DNA from: Roseateles toxinivorans
Lineage (GTDB): Bacteria; Pseudomonadota; Gammaproteobacteria; Burkholderiales; Burkholderiaceae_C
DNA: 64,000 nt
NCBI RefSeq assembly: GCF_004362525.1
Contig: NZ_SNXS01000001.1
Coordinates: 981,510 to 1,045,509, forward strand
Direction of reading: 5' to 3'
The notes beneath the pieces were generated by a model. The model had not been told where the DNA came from and made no database searches. It worked only from the letters and a program-made list of their open reading frames with translations. The position numbers and the translations under genes were made by a program. Below are positions 20,652-29,217 of this stretch, piece after piece; position 1 is the stretch's first letter, and each line of letters starts with the position of its first letter.

Positions 20652-20866
20652 TCCACGATGCCGGACATGAAGAACTTGATCAGGCCCTTGGCGGCAAAGC
20701 CTATCAGCCCCACGCCAAGTCCCAGGAACAGCACAAAGGTGCCGAATCGCCCCGCCTTGGACTCGCGCGCCAGCTGAAAGATGATGAACACCATGTATAG
20801 CATGAAGGCGCCGACGCCGAAGCTCAGGCCGAACCAGGAGATCTGCTCCTCCGTATAGCCGAACAT
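20648..20866 (-). CDS. DUF2788 family small membrane protein
   Basis: A 72-residue protein with two hydrophobic segments separated by a short charged loop (QLARESKAGRFG). It begins MFGYTEEQISWFGLSFGVG, as is typical for DUF2788. Function unknown. Its start shares one base with the upstream stop codon (TGATG) and its own stop overlaps the YitT-family start, so it is tightly embedded in a three-gene translationally coupled set. Confidence 0.82.
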   Translation of the reverse strand: MFGYTEEQISWFGLSFGVGAFMLYMVFIIFQLARESKAGRFGTFVLFLGLGVGLIGFAAKGLIKFFMSGIVE

Positions 20867-21663
20867 CAGGGCCGCTCCCGCAATCCCGAGGTGTCGACCA
20901 CGTCCCGGTAGGCATGCCAGCTGGCATGGGCCAGCCAGGGCGCGACGACGACCAGACCCAGCAGCACACTGACAATCCCCAGGCCCGTCAACGCCAACAG
21001 CAGAGCCGCCCACAGCGCCATCGGCAGCGGGTGTTCCATGACAACGCGCCAGCTGGTGAATATGGCGCCGAGCACGCCGATCTGCCGATCCAGCAGCAAG
21101 GGAATGGCGACCACGCTGGAGGCGAACACCGGCGCGGCCAGCACCGCGCCCAGGCCCAGCCAGAGTTCGAACAGATGGCCCTGCTCGGCCAGCACCACAT
21201 GGCGCAGAAAGTCCGTCGGCGTATTGACCAAACCCGGCGCCAGGCCGGTGATCAGCGAGGCCGAGGTCATCACCCAGCCGGTGCCGGCAAAGGCGAGCAG
21301 CAGGCCGAACACGATCAAGCGGCCGTCATGCGGCTTCCAGGCCGCCATGGCGGTGCGCAGCGAGGCCTTCTCGCCCCGCTCCAGCGCGCGGCTGACCGCG
21401 TACAGGCCGGTGGCCAGTATCGGCGCGACCAGCAAGAAGCCGGAGAAGGCGCCGGCCAGCAACCAGAACTTGTGCCGCGCCAGCCAGAACAGCAGTGCGC
21501 CGAAAAGGGCCAGCGCCAGACCGTGCAGCAGACCGGGCAAGGGGCATCGCATCAGATCGGTCCAGCCGCGGGCCAGCCAACCCAGGGGGCGCAGGACCGG
21601 GATGCGGCGCACGCCGAAGCTGCGCGACTCCTGCAGGGCTTTTTGAGCGAGACGATGGGTCAT
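20866..21663 (-). CDS. DUF2189 family integral membrane protein
   Basis: A 265-residue protein with about six hydrophobic helices after a soluble N-terminus (RRIPVLRPLGWLARGWTDL). The WLARGW..L motif and the later PLLLDRQIGVLGAIFTSWRVVMEHP segment are characteristic of DUF2189 proteins, often found near cytochrome-oxidase or membrane-biogenesis genes. Function unknown. First gene of the coupled trio DUF2189-DUF2788-YitT. Confidence 0.83.
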   Translation of the reverse strand: MTHRLAQKALQESRSFGVRRIPVLRPLGWLARGWTDLMRCPLPGLLHGLALALFGALLFWLARHKFWLLAGAFSGFLLVAPILATGLYAVSRALERGEKASLRTAMAAWKPHDGRLIVFGLLLAFAGTGWVMTSASLITGLAPGLVNTPTDFLRHVVLAEQGHLFELWLGLGAVLAAPVFASSVVAIPLLLDRQIGVLGAIFTSWRVVMEHPLPMALWAALLLALTGLGIVSVLLGLVVVAPWLAHASWHAYRDVVDTSGLRERP

Positions 21664-21782
21664 TGGGCGCTATGCTGACATCAGGGAGGAATATTCGGCT
21701 TGACGCAAGACAAGCCCCAGCGATGGTGCCATGGCGATACCGGACCATAGCCAGGGACCGTGTCTTCAACCAGGAGATTGTC

Positions 21783-22396
21783 ATGCGCCACCCGCTCGTC
21801 TGCTGTGTGGTCCTTGCCTGTCTTGCACCCGGTGCGCACGCGGTCGAGAGGGTCGTGCTGTTCGGCGACGACGACGATGCGCCCTATGCCTTTGTCGAGA
21901 ACGGCGAGTTCAAGGGCATGTATGTCGAATTGCTGGGCAAGGCGGCCGAGTTGCTGAAGCCCGCCTATTAGGTGGAACTCAGGCCCCGGTCCTGGAAGCG
22001 CGGGCTGGTCGATCTGGAGAGCGGCACCTCGCTGGGCCGGCTCCCTCCGGGCCTGAAACGCGAACGGACCTATTTCGGCCCCTATTCCGTGGTGCTCTAT
22101 CGCGAGACCGTGGTGCTCTTCTGCAACCCCGAGGTGATGACCAAGCCGCGTCGGCAGTTCCCCGATGATTTCCTCGGCCTGACCGTGGGCGCCAACGCCG
22201 GCTTTCTGCTCTCGGCCCGGCTGATCGCCGCAGCCCAGTCGGGCAAGATCCACCTGTCGGAAGCCAAGGGCAACGACTCCAATCTGAAGAAGCTCGCCGC
22301 CAAGCGCGTCGACTGCTATGCCAGCCCGCCAAGATGAATGCCGCGCTGGAGACGGTCAAACGCAACGGCACGGCGGCCAGAATCGAGAACAGCTAG
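21783..22396 (+). pseudogene. decayed periplasmic solute-binding protein (SBP_bac_3-like)
   Basis: The reading frame starts well: AGGAG Shine-Dalgarno, ATG at 21783, signal peptide LVCCVVLACLAPGAHA, then the binding-domain start DDDAPYAFVENGEFKGMYVELL. It is stopped by an in-frame TAG at 21969-21971. The same frame continues at once with VELRPRSWKRGL and homologous sequence up to CYASPPR (TGA at 22335-22337). The expected C-terminus, MNAALETVKRNGTAARIENS, is present in another frame (22334-22396). One nonsense mutation plus a deletion/frameshift explains this. No functional partner gene is adjacent. Confidence 0.8.
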
Positions 22397-22415
22397 CTGC
22401 GGTAGGCGCAGGGTT

Positions 22416-22883
22416 TCAGGTCTTGCCGTCCTCGGCCGGCGCCTCCTGGTCGACGGGCCAGTCGCGGATATAGGCCTTGAGCATCCGGTTCTCGAAGTCC
22501 TGGCTGTCGACCACCGCCTTGGCAACGTCATAGAACGAGATCACCCCCATCAGCGTGCGGCCGTTGAGCGCCGGCATATAGCGGGCATGGCGGCCCAGCA
22601 TCATGCGGCGCACCTCGTCGATCTCGGTCTCGGGCGTGCAGGTCAGCGGATGGTCGTCCATCACGGTGCGCACGGTCAGTGTGCCGACGCTGCCGCCGTT
22701 CTTGACCACCGCCGCAATGACCTCGCGAAAGGTCAGCATGCCCACCAGGTCACCATGCTCCATCACCACCAGCGAACCGATGTCGCTCTCGGCCATGGTC
22801 GTGACCGCCCGAGCCAATGTTTCATCGGGTGACACGGTGAACAGGGTGCCGCCTTTGACGCGCAAGATATCAACGACTTTCAT
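22416..22883 (-). CDS. CBS-domain protein
   Basis: A 155-residue protein made of two tandem CBS domains and little else. Repeat one is VSPDETLARAVTTMAESDIGSLVVMEHGDLVGMLTFREV. Repeat two is TCTPETEIDEVRRMMLGRHARYMPALNGRTLMGVISFYDV. CBS pairs bind adenosyl ligands such as AMP, ATP or SAM and regulate partners; no partner is evident here. It is divergent from metY. Confidence 0.88.
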   Translation of the reverse strand: MKVVDILRVKGGTLFTVSPDETLARAVTTMAESDIGSLVVMEHGDLVGMLTFREVIAAVVKNGGSVGTLTVRTVMDDHPLTCTPETEIDEVRRMMLGRHARYMPALNGRTLMGVISFYDVAKAVVDSQDFENRMLKAYIRDWPVDQEAPAEDGKT

Positions 22884-22975
22884 GGGGGTCTCCTCGCCCT
22901 GGATGGCTCAAGATGGCTGCGAATCTTGTGGCCAACATAGCACACAATCGAGGCCATCAACACCCCGGAGACACC

Positions 22976-24286
22976 ATGTCTGGATACGCCGATCCCGGCT
23001 TCGATACGCTGGCCCTGCATGCCGGCACCGCCCCCGATGCGGCCACCGGCGCGCGCGCCGTGCCCCTGCATCTGACGACCTCGTTCGTGTTCGAAAGCAG
23101 CGAGCATGCGGCCTCACTGTTCAATATGGAGCGGCCCGGCCATGTCTACAGCCGCATCTCCAATCCGACCACGGCCGTGTTCGAGGAGCGCGTGGCGGCC
23201 CTCGAAGGCGGCGCCGGCGCCATTGCCACGGCCAGCGGCCAGGCGGCCCTGCACCTGGCCATCGCCACGCTGTGTGGCGCGGGCTCGCACATCGTGTCGA
23301 GCAGCGCACTCTACGGCGGCTCGCACAATCTGCTGCACTACACCTTGTCGCGTTTCGGCATTGCCACGACCTTCGTCAAGCCGGGTGATCTGGACGGCTG
23401 GCGCGCGGCGATACGGCCCAACACCAAGCTGCTGTTCGGCGAGACCCTGGGCAACCCGGGCCTGGATGTGCTGGACATCCCGAACATTTCGCAGATCGCC
23501 CACGAGGCCCATCTGCCCCTGCTGGTCGACTCGACACTGACCACGCCGTACCTGATCAAACCGTTCGAGCATGGAGCCGATCTGGTCTATCACTCGGCGA
23601 CCAAGTTCCTGTCCGGCCACGGCACCGTGGTCGGCGGCGTGCTGGTGGACAGCGGCCTGTTCGACTGGGATGCCGCACACGCGAAACACGGCCTGTTCCC
23701 GGAGCTGTGCGAGCCGTACGCCGGCTTCCATGGCATGACCTTTACCGAAGAAGGCACGGTCGGCGCCTTTCTGCTGCGCGCTCGCCGCGAGGGCCTGCGC
23801 GACTTCGGCGCCTGCATGAGCCCGCACACCGCCTGGCTGATACTGCAGGGCATCGAGACGTTGTCGCTGCGCATGGAGCGCCATGTGGCCAATGCCCGCA
23901 AGGTGGCCCGGTTCCTGGCCGCCCATCCGCTGGTCGAAAGCGTCGGCTATCCCGATCTGGAGTCGCATCCCAGCCATGGACTGGCCATGCAGCTGCTGCC
24001 GCGCGGCGCTGGTTCGGTGTTCAGCTTCAACCTGAAGGGCTCGCGCAAGCAGGGCAAGGCCTTCATCGAGGCGCTGAAGATCTTCTCGCACCTGGCCAAT
24101 GTCGGCGACTGCCGCTCGCTGGTCATACATCCGGCCAGCACCACGCACTTCCGCATGGACGACGCGGCGCTGGCCCAGGCCGGCATCACTGCCGGCACGA
24201 TACGGCTGTCGATAGGCCTGGAAGACGCGGACGATCTGCTCGACGATCTGAAGCGTGCCTTGAAGACCGCGGAGAAGGCGCAATGA
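22976..24286 (+). CDS. metY: O-acetylhomoserine sulfhydrylase (aminocarboxypropyltransferase)
   Basis: A 436-residue PLP enzyme of the Cys/Met metabolism family that makes homocysteine from O-acetylhomoserine and sulfide. Landmarks are FDTLALHAGTAPDAATGARAVP, HVYSRISNPT, ETLGNPGLDVLDI and the PLP-lysine motif YHSATKFLSGHGTVVGG. The length and the N-terminal FDTLALHAG pattern favour MetY over MetZ, MetB or MetC. The ATG at 22976 follows CGGAG; 21 more in-frame codons upstream lack a ribosome site. Its stop overlaps the next gene's start (ATGA). Confidence 0.93.
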   Translation: MSGYADPGFDTLALHAGTAPDAATGARAVPLHLTTSFVFESSEHAASLFNMERPGHVYSRISNPTTAVFEERVAALEGGAGAIATASGQAALHLAIATLCGAGSHIVSSSALYGGSHNLLHYTLSRFGIATTFVKPGDLDGWRAAIRPNTKLLFGETLGNPGLDVLDIPNISQIAHEAHLPLLVDSTLTTPYLIKPFEHGADLVYHSATKFLSGHGTVVGGVLVDSGLFDWDAAHAKHGLFPELCEPYAGFHGMTFTEEGTVGAFLLRARREGLRDFGACMSPHTAWLILQGIETLSLRMERHVANARKVARFLAAHPLVESVGYPDLESHPSHGLAMQLLPRGAGSVFSFNLKGSRKQGKAFIEALKIFSHLANVGDCRSLVIHPASTTHFRMDDAALAQAGITAGTIRLSIGLEDADDLLDDLKRALKTAEKAQ

Positions 24287-25086
24287 AGCTGATCGTCAAC
24301 AACGTCGAGGCCTATGCCTACACCGGCGGCAAGCCCTTCGACCCTGCCCTGCCCTGCGTTGTATTCATCCACGGCGCCATCCATGACCACAGCGACTGGA
24401 CCCTGCTGGCGCGCTGGTTCGCCCACCATGGTCACGGTGTGCTGGCTGTCGATCTGCCGGGCCATGCACGCAGCGGCGGCCAGCCGCTGGCCGACATGCC
24501 GGCGCTGGCCCGCTGGGTGCTGGCCCTGCTGGATGCCGTCGGCGTTGAGCGTGCCGCCCTGGTGGGCCACAGCATGGGTTCGCTGATCGCGCTGGCCGCG
24601 GCCGGCCTGGCACCGCAGCGCGCCAGCCATCTGGTGATGCTGGGCACGGCCTATCCGATGAAGGTGTCGGACGCCCTGCTGGCCACCGCCCGCGAACGGC
24701 CGCTGCAGGCCATCGATATGGTCAACAGCTTCTCGCATTCGACCTGGGCGCCCAAGCCATCCTATCCCGGCCCGGGCACCTGGCTGCATGGCGCCGAGCG
24801 GGCGCTGATGCGGCGCACCCAGGCGGGGCAAACCGGCCTGAATCTGTTCGAGCATGACTTCCAGCTGTGCAACAGCTATGACCAGGGCCTCAATGACGCA
24901 GCGAAGCTCAGCTGCCCGAGCACGCTGATTCTCGGCACCCGCGACCAGATGACGTCACCGAAGCAGACCAAGGAGCTGGCCGCCGCGCTGAAGGCCAAGG
25001 TGCTGACGGTCGACGCGGGGCATTCACTGATGACGGAGGCGCCCGAACAGGTGTTGAATGCGATGAGACAGGCGCTGGGTGCCTGA
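24283..25086 (+). CDS. alpha/beta-fold hydrolase
   Basis: A 267-residue hydrolase with HGAIHDHSDW as the oxyanion-hole loop, nucleophile elbow GHSMGS, acid in LGTRDQMTSP and base in DAGHSLMTEAP, a complete Ser-Asp-His triad. The substrate is unknown. It is translationally coupled to metY by a 4-base overlap, so a role linked to homoserine esters, sulfur compounds or removal of a side product is possible, but that is conjecture. Confidence 0.87.
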   Translation: MKLIVNNVEAYAYTGGKPFDPALPCVVFIHGAIHDHSDWTLLARWFAHHGHGVLAVDLPGHARSGGQPLADMPALARWVLALLDAVGVERAALVGHSMGSLIALAAAGLAPQRASHLVMLGTAYPMKVSDALLATARERPLQAIDMVNSFSHSTWAPKPSYPGPGTWLHGAERALMRRTQAGQTGLNLFEHDFQLCNSYDQGLNDAAKLSCPSTLILGTRDQMTSPKQTKELAAALKAKVLTVDAGHSLMTEAPEQVLNAMRQALGA

Positions 25087-25101
25087 ACCAGGAGCACCGC
25101 A

Positions 25102-25428
25102 ATGGACGGCAGCAGCACGAGAGATCCCAAGGCCATGCACAGCTTTGCGGAGTTCTACCCCTTCTACCTCAGCGAACACCGCAACCCGACCTGCCGACGC
25201 TTGCACTTCCTGGGCAGCACCCTGGTGCTGGTCTGCCTGGCGTTGCTGCTGACCACCGGCCAGCTGCGCTTCGTGCTGTATGCACTGCTGTGCGGCTACG
25301 GCTTTGCCTGGATCGGGCACTTCGTGTTCGAGAAGAACAGGCCAGCCTCGTTCAAGCGCCCGCTCTACAGCTTCATGGGTGACTGGGTGATGTACAGGGA
25401 CATCTGGACGGGCAAGGTACCGTTCTAG
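25102..25428 (+). CDS. Mpo1-like / DUF962 membrane protein
   Basis: A 108-residue protein with the DUF962 pattern: SFAEFYPFYLSEHRNPTCRRLHFLGS, two hydrophobic helices, then GHFVFEKNRPASFKRP and a C-terminal DWVMYRDIW. The yeast member Mpo1 is an iron-dependent dioxygenase in fatty-acid alpha-oxidation, with the conserved histidines as iron ligands; both histidine motifs are intact here. An internal ATG at 25135 (MHSFAEFYPF) is an alternative start. It follows the hydrolase by 15 bases. Confidence 0.85.
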   Translation: MDGSSTRDPKAMHSFAEFYPFYLSEHRNPTCRRLHFLGSTLVLVCLALLLTTGQLRFVLYALLCGYGFAWIGHFVFEKNRPASFKRPLYSFMGDWVMYRDIWTGKVPF

Positions 25429-25437
25429 CCGACGTAT

Positions 25438-26268
25438 TCAGTCCTGCCCCCACCGGCAGCACCGATAGGCCAGACCCAGCCCCACTGAACTGCCCTGCCG
25501 CTGGTGCACCAGCGGGCTCAACGCCGCATTCGACAGCAGCCGCGACACGCCGGCCGAGCCGAACAGTATCCAGCGCGAACTCAGGGCGTGGGTGAAGCCG
25601 ACGCCGGCATGTACATCGCGCAGGCCCGCGCCCGGAGTGAAAACCGGCAGGCCCGAGGCGATGGAGCCCGCAGGGGTGATGCCGAAATAGCTCTGATGAT
25701 TGCGCGCCGTGCCGGCGGTGATGCCGGCGCCGGCGGTCCATTCGGTGTGGCGGGTCTGGCGCAGGCGGTAGCCGACATCCAGGTTCAGGATGCCGCCGCC
25801 CTCGCGCCCCAGCAGGTCCTGCGACCAGGCGGCCGAGGCCAGCCATTCCGGCGTCAAGGCGTAGCTGCCGAACAGCCGTGCACGCAGGGTGCGGGGCACA
25901 TCGGGGAGACCCTGCAGGCGCACCGAATCCTTGGAGTTGCGGCCGCTGTCCACGCGCAGCGCCAGGCCGAGGCGCAGGGCATCGCTCTTGATCAGTTCGG
26001 TGCTGGCGCCCGGCCCCTGGACCTCCTCGCCGAAGCCCATCACCTGGCCGGCGCCCGAGCTGCTGATGCGCCAGCGCCCGTACTGCACCGCCCACAGCGG
26101 CGACAGATGGCTCTTGTTGTTCGGCGCGCCCGCATATTCGGGCTGGCTGCTGATGTGGGCACCCAGCACGTAGTGCAGACGTGGGGCGTCGGCGGCCTGG
26201 GCATGGCATGCACAGGCAAGGGCTGACCCCAGGAATAACAGGCTGAATTTGAGGCCGCGGCTGATCAT
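25438..26268 (-). CDS. MipA/OmpV family outer-membrane protein
   Basis: A 276-residue secreted protein with a signal peptide (LKFSLLFLGSALACACHAQA). Alternating beta-strand sequence follows, with the family landmarks GAHISSQPEYAGAPNNKSHLSPLWAVQYGRWRISS and a C-terminal barrel ending near LAYRC. MipA/OmpV proteins are small outer-membrane barrels; some act as scaffolds for murein hydrolases. Conserved YFGITPAGSIASGLPVF also fits. It is convergent with the Mpo1-like gene. Confidence 0.85.
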   Translation of the reverse strand: MISRGLKFSLLFLGSALACACHAQAADAPRLHYVLGAHISSQPEYAGAPNNKSHLSPLWAVQYGRWRISSSGAGQVMGFGEEVQGPGASTELIKSDALRLGLALRVDSGRNSKDSVRLQGLPDVPRTLRARLFGSYALTPEWLASAAWSQDLLGREGGGILNLDVGYRLRQTRHTEWTAGAGITAGTARNHQSYFGITPAGSIASGLPVFTPGAGLRDVHAGVGFTHALSSRWILFGSAGVSRLLSNAALSPLVHQRQGSSVGLGLAYRCCRWGQD

Positions 26269-26289
26269 CAGTCCAGCATAGCAGCGTGT

Positions 26290-27240
26290 TCAGGCCGCCG
26301 GCATCGCCGCCTTGAGGTGCATCAACATATCCGTCACCATCGCCTTCAGATCGTACTCGGCGCGCCAACCCCAGTGTTCGCGCGCGGCGCTGTCGTCGAT
26401 GGACTGCGGCCAGCTGGCGGCGATGGCCTGGCGGAAATCGGGGGCGTAGCTGATCTCGAAGCCGGGTAGCTCTTCACGGATGGCCGCGGCAATCTGCGCC
26501 GGTGTGAAGCTGACGCCGGCCAGGTTGTAACTGTCGCGCTGCCTGATGCTGGCGCTGGGGGCCTCCATCAGCTCTATCGTCGCGCGCAGCGCATCAGGCA
26601 TATACATCATCGGCAAGGCCTGGCCATCTTCGAGGAAGCAGCTGTAGCGGCCGCTCTTCAGCGCCTGGTGGAAGATGTCCACCGCATAGTCTGTGGTACC
26701 GCCGCCGGGCGGGGTCTTGTAGCTGATCAGCCCCGGATAGCGCAGGCTGCGCACATCGACGCCATGGTTGGCGTGGTACCAGGCGCACCAGCGCTCGCCG
26801 GCCAGCTTGGAGATGCCATAGACGGTGGTCGGGTCCATCACGGTGGACTGGGGCGTGTGCTGCTGCGGCGTGGTCGGGCCGAAGGCGGCGATCGAGCTGG
26901 GCCAGAAGATGCGATCCATGCGCATCTGGCGGGCCAGCTCCAGCACATTGAGCAAGCCCACCATATTCAGGTTCCAGGCCCATTGCGGGTGCTTCTCGCC
27001 GCTGGCCGACAGGGCCGCGGCCAGGTGGTAGATCTGCGTGATCTCGTGGCGCTGGGCGACCGAGGTCAGCGCCGCGGCGTCGGTCACGTCCAGCATTTCG
27101 TGGCGCAGGCCGGGCACTCGGCCGGTGGGGGCCACATCGCTGGTGATGACGCTGTCGAAGCCGTGCTTCTGCGCCAGGCTCAGCGCCAGTTCGGTGCCGA
27201 TCTGGCCGTTCGCACCGATGATCAATATCTTGGGGCTCAT
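26290..27240 (-). CDS. NAD-dependent L-threonine 3-dehydrogenase, short-chain type
   Basis: A 316-residue extended short-chain dehydrogenase. Features are the NAD motif ILIIGANGQIGTELA, the YxxxK catalytic pair in TTVYGISKLAGERW, and IFWPSSIAAFGP. This is the epimerase-like threonine dehydrogenase, unrelated in fold to the zinc enzyme of E. coli. It oxidises threonine to 2-amino-3-oxobutyrate, which the adjacent Kbl cleaves with CoA to glycine and acetyl-CoA. It lies 10 bases downstream of kbl on the same strand. Confidence 0.9.
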   Translation of the reverse strand: MSPKILIIGANGQIGTELALSLAQKHGFDSVITSDVAPTGRVPGLRHEMLDVTDAAALTSVAQRHEITQIYHLAAALSASGEKHPQWAWNLNMVGLLNVLELARQMRMDRIFWPSSIAAFGPTTPQQHTPQSTVMDPTTVYGISKLAGERWCAWYHANHGVDVRSLRYPGLISYKTPPGGGTTDYAVDIFHQALKSGRYSCFLEDGQALPMMYMPDALRATIELMEAPSASIRQRDSYNLAGVSFTPAQIAAAIREELPGFEISYAPDFRQAIAASWPQSIDDSAAREHWGWRAEYDLKAMVTDMLMHLKAAMPAA

Positions 27241-27250
27241 GGATGCATCC

Positions 27251-28453
27251 TCAGGCGATCAGGCCCAGCTCGCGGCCGGCCTGAGTGAAGGCCGCCACCG
27301 CCTGCTCCAGCTGCGCACGCTCGTGGCCGGCCGAGACCTGCACGCGTATGCGCGCCTGGCCCTTGGGCACAACCGGGAAGAAGAAGCCGACGGCATAGAC
27401 ACCCAGCTCCAACAGCCTCGCGCTCAAGGCCTGGGCCTTGACCGCGTCGTAGACCATGATGGGCACGATCGGATGGGTGCCGGGCTTGATGTCGAAACCG
27501 GCGGACTGGATGGCGCTGCGGAAGTACAGGGTATTGGCCTCCAGCTTGTCGCGCAGCGCGGTGCTGGCCTCCAGCAGATCGAGCACGGCGATCGAGGCGC
27601 CGACGATGCTGGGCGCCACCGTGTTGCTGAACAGATAGGGTCGCGAGCGCTGGCGCAGCAGCTCGATCACTTCCTTGCGGCCGCTGGTGAAGCCACCCGA
27701 GGCGCCGCCCAGGGCCTTGCCCAGCGTGCCGGTGATGATGTCGATCTGGCCAAGCACCCCGCGATACTCATGCGTGCCCCTGCCCTTCTCGCCCATGAAG
27801 CCCGAGGCATGGCATTCGTCTATACCCAGCAGGGCGCCGTAACGGTTGGTGATCTCGCGCATCTTGTCGAGCTGGGCGATGCTGCCGTCCATCGAGAACA
27901 CGCCATCGGTGAAGACCAGGGTGAAGCGCGCGCCGGCAGCCTTGGCCTCTTCGAGACAGCGCTCCAGATCGGCCATGTCGTTGTGCTTGTAGCGGTAGCG
28001 CTTGGCCTTGCACAGGCGGATGCCGTCGATGATGGAGGCGTGGTTCAGCTCGTCGCTGATGACGGCGTCCTGCTCGCCCAGCAGCGGTTCGAACAGGCCT
28101 CCATTGGCGTCGAAGGCGGCGGCGTAGAGGATGGTGTCCTCGGTGCCAAGGAACTTTGACAGACGCTGCTCCAGCGTCTTGTGCAGGTCCTGCGTGCCGC
28201 AGATGAAGCGCACCGATGAAAGACCGTAGCCATGGGTGCGCAGCGCCTCATGCGCGGCCTCGATGACGGCCGGATGGGACGATAGGCCCAGGTAGTTGTT
28301 GGCGCAGAGGTTGATGACGTCGCGGCCGTCCTGCGTGTGGACCCGGGCGCCCTGGGGCGTGGTGATCACGCGCTCGGTCTTGTACAGGCCGGCCTCGCGT
28401 ATGCCGGCCAGCTCGGCCTGCAGGTGCGCGTAGAAGTCATCGCGGGTGGTCAT
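27251..28453 (-). CDS. kbl: glycine C-acetyltransferase (2-amino-3-ketobutyrate CoA ligase)
   Basis: A 400-residue PLP enzyme of the alpha-oxoamine synthase family that splits 2-amino-3-oxobutyrate with CoA into glycine and acetyl-CoA. Landmarks are INLCANNYLGLSSHPAV, YGLSSVRFICGTQDLHK, DECHASGFMG, and the PLP lysine in TGTLGKALGGASGGFTSG. The ATG at 28453 has AGGAG eight bases before it; seven upstream in-frame codons lack support. It starts the kbl-threonine dehydrogenase operon, divergent from the XRE-cupin regulator. Confidence 0.96.
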   Translation of the reverse strand: MTTRDDFYAHLQAELAGIREAGLYKTERVITTPQGARVHTQDGRDVINLCANNYLGLSSHPAVIEAAHEALRTHGYGLSSVRFICGTQDLHKTLEQRLSKFLGTEDTILYAAAFDANGGLFEPLLGEQDAVISDELNHASIIDGIRLCKAKRYRYKHNDMADLERCLEEAKAAGARFTLVFTDGVFSMDGSIAQLDKMREITNRYGALLGIDECHASGFMGEKGRGTHEYRGVLGQIDIITGTLGKALGGASGGFTSGRKEVIELLRQRSRPYLFSNTVAPSIVGASIAVLDLLEASTALRDKLEANTLYFRSAIQSAGFDIKPGTHPIVPIMVYDAVKAQALSARLLELGVYAVGFFFPVVPKGQARIRVQVSAGHERAQLEQAVAAFTQAGRELGLIA

Positions 28454-28500
28454 GGTCGGGCTCCTGGTGCACAATCGTGAAAATCCGTTAAACAGAACAC

Positions 28501-28518
28501 AGTTCGATATATCGAACT
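28501..28518. promoter_or_regulatory. 18-bp palindrome in the kbl/regulator divergent promoter
   Basis: AGTTCGATATATCGAACT is a perfect palindrome, 48 bases upstream of the kbl ATG and 61 bases upstream of the regulator ATG. It is the only strong dyad in this 125-base gap and is probably the operator of the XRE-cupin protein. Confidence 0.75.
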
Positions 28519-28578
28519 TGCGTGCAGTATCTTAGATTTGCTTTTTCTGGTCAAGCCACTTTGCCTCAAAACCTAGCC

Positions 28579-29157
28579 ATGTCCAATGCCAGCCAAGACG
28601 CACTAGAGCCCCCCCGTGTCGGCGCCACCTTGCAGGCCATGCGCCAGGGCCAGGGCCTGTCGCTGGACGAACTGTCGCGCCGCGCTGGGGTGTCCAAGTC
28701 GATGCTGTCGCAGATCGAGCGCAACCAGGCCAATCCGACGGTGGCCGTGGTCTGGCGGCTGGCCAATGCCCTGCGCGTCGAGTTGTCCGAGTTGCTGGGC
28801 GGTGAGCGGCCGGCGGCCCCGGCGATCGAGACGGTCGCGGCCCATGCCACGCCCAGCATGAGCAGCCCGGATGGCCTGTGCCAGCTGCGCATCCTCGGGC
28901 CTATCGATCTGGCCGGCCAGTTCGAGTGGTACGAGCTGACGGTGCAGCCCGGCGGCGCGCTGGAGTCAGCGGCGCATGAGCCCGGTTCGCGTGAGCATCT
29001 GAGTGTGCTCAGCGGCAGCCTGGAGGTCAGCGCAGCGGCTTCGGTACAGAGGCTGAAAGCCGGCGAGACGGCGCGCTATGGCGCCGATGGCGCGCATGCG
29101 ATACGGAACACGGGCAAGACGGTGGCGACGGCCTTGCTGGTGGTATTGCACAGCTGA
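28579..29157 (+). CDS. XRE-family regulator with cupin domain
   Basis: A 192-residue regulator. Residues about 15-70 form a helix-turn-helix (LQAMRQGQGLSLDELSRRAGVSKSMLSQIERNQANPT). After a short linker, about residues 100-190 form a small cupin (FEWYELTVQPGGALE, HEPGSREHLSVLSGSLEV). Such proteins sense small metabolites and often autoregulate. Its divergent position over an 18-bp palindrome suggests it controls kbl and threonine dehydrogenase; threonine, glycine or aminoketobutyrate are candidate effectors (inference). A GTG at 28522 would give a 19-residue extension and is less likely. Confidence 0.87.
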   Translation: MSNASQDALEPPRVGATLQAMRQGQGLSLDELSRRAGVSKSMLSQIERNQANPTVAVVWRLANALRVELSELLGGERPAAPAIETVAAHATPSMSSPDGLCQLRILGPIDLAGQFEWYELTVQPGGALESAAHEPGSREHLSVLSGSLEVSAAASVQRLKAGETARYGADGAHAIRNTGKTVATALLVVLHS

Positions 29158-29163
29158 TCGTGG

Positions 29164-29215
29164 CCCCGGATTGCATCCGGGCTACGGGGGCTTTGTAGCC
29201 CGGATGAAACCCGGG
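29164..29215. repeat. REP-like element, inverted pair
   Basis: An inverted unit (29164-29185, ending ATCCGGGCTAC) is followed by a forward unit starting GTAGCCCGGATG (29195-29215), so the orientation is opposite to the pair at 6664-6732. It sits exactly between two convergent genes and could serve as a bidirectional transcript end. Confidence 0.85.
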
Positions 29216-29217
29216 AC

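Noticed and set aside
22884-22975. SAM or other riboswitch upstream of metY
   Set aside because: Only 92 bases between divergent genes, with no conserved SAM-riboswitch landmarks.
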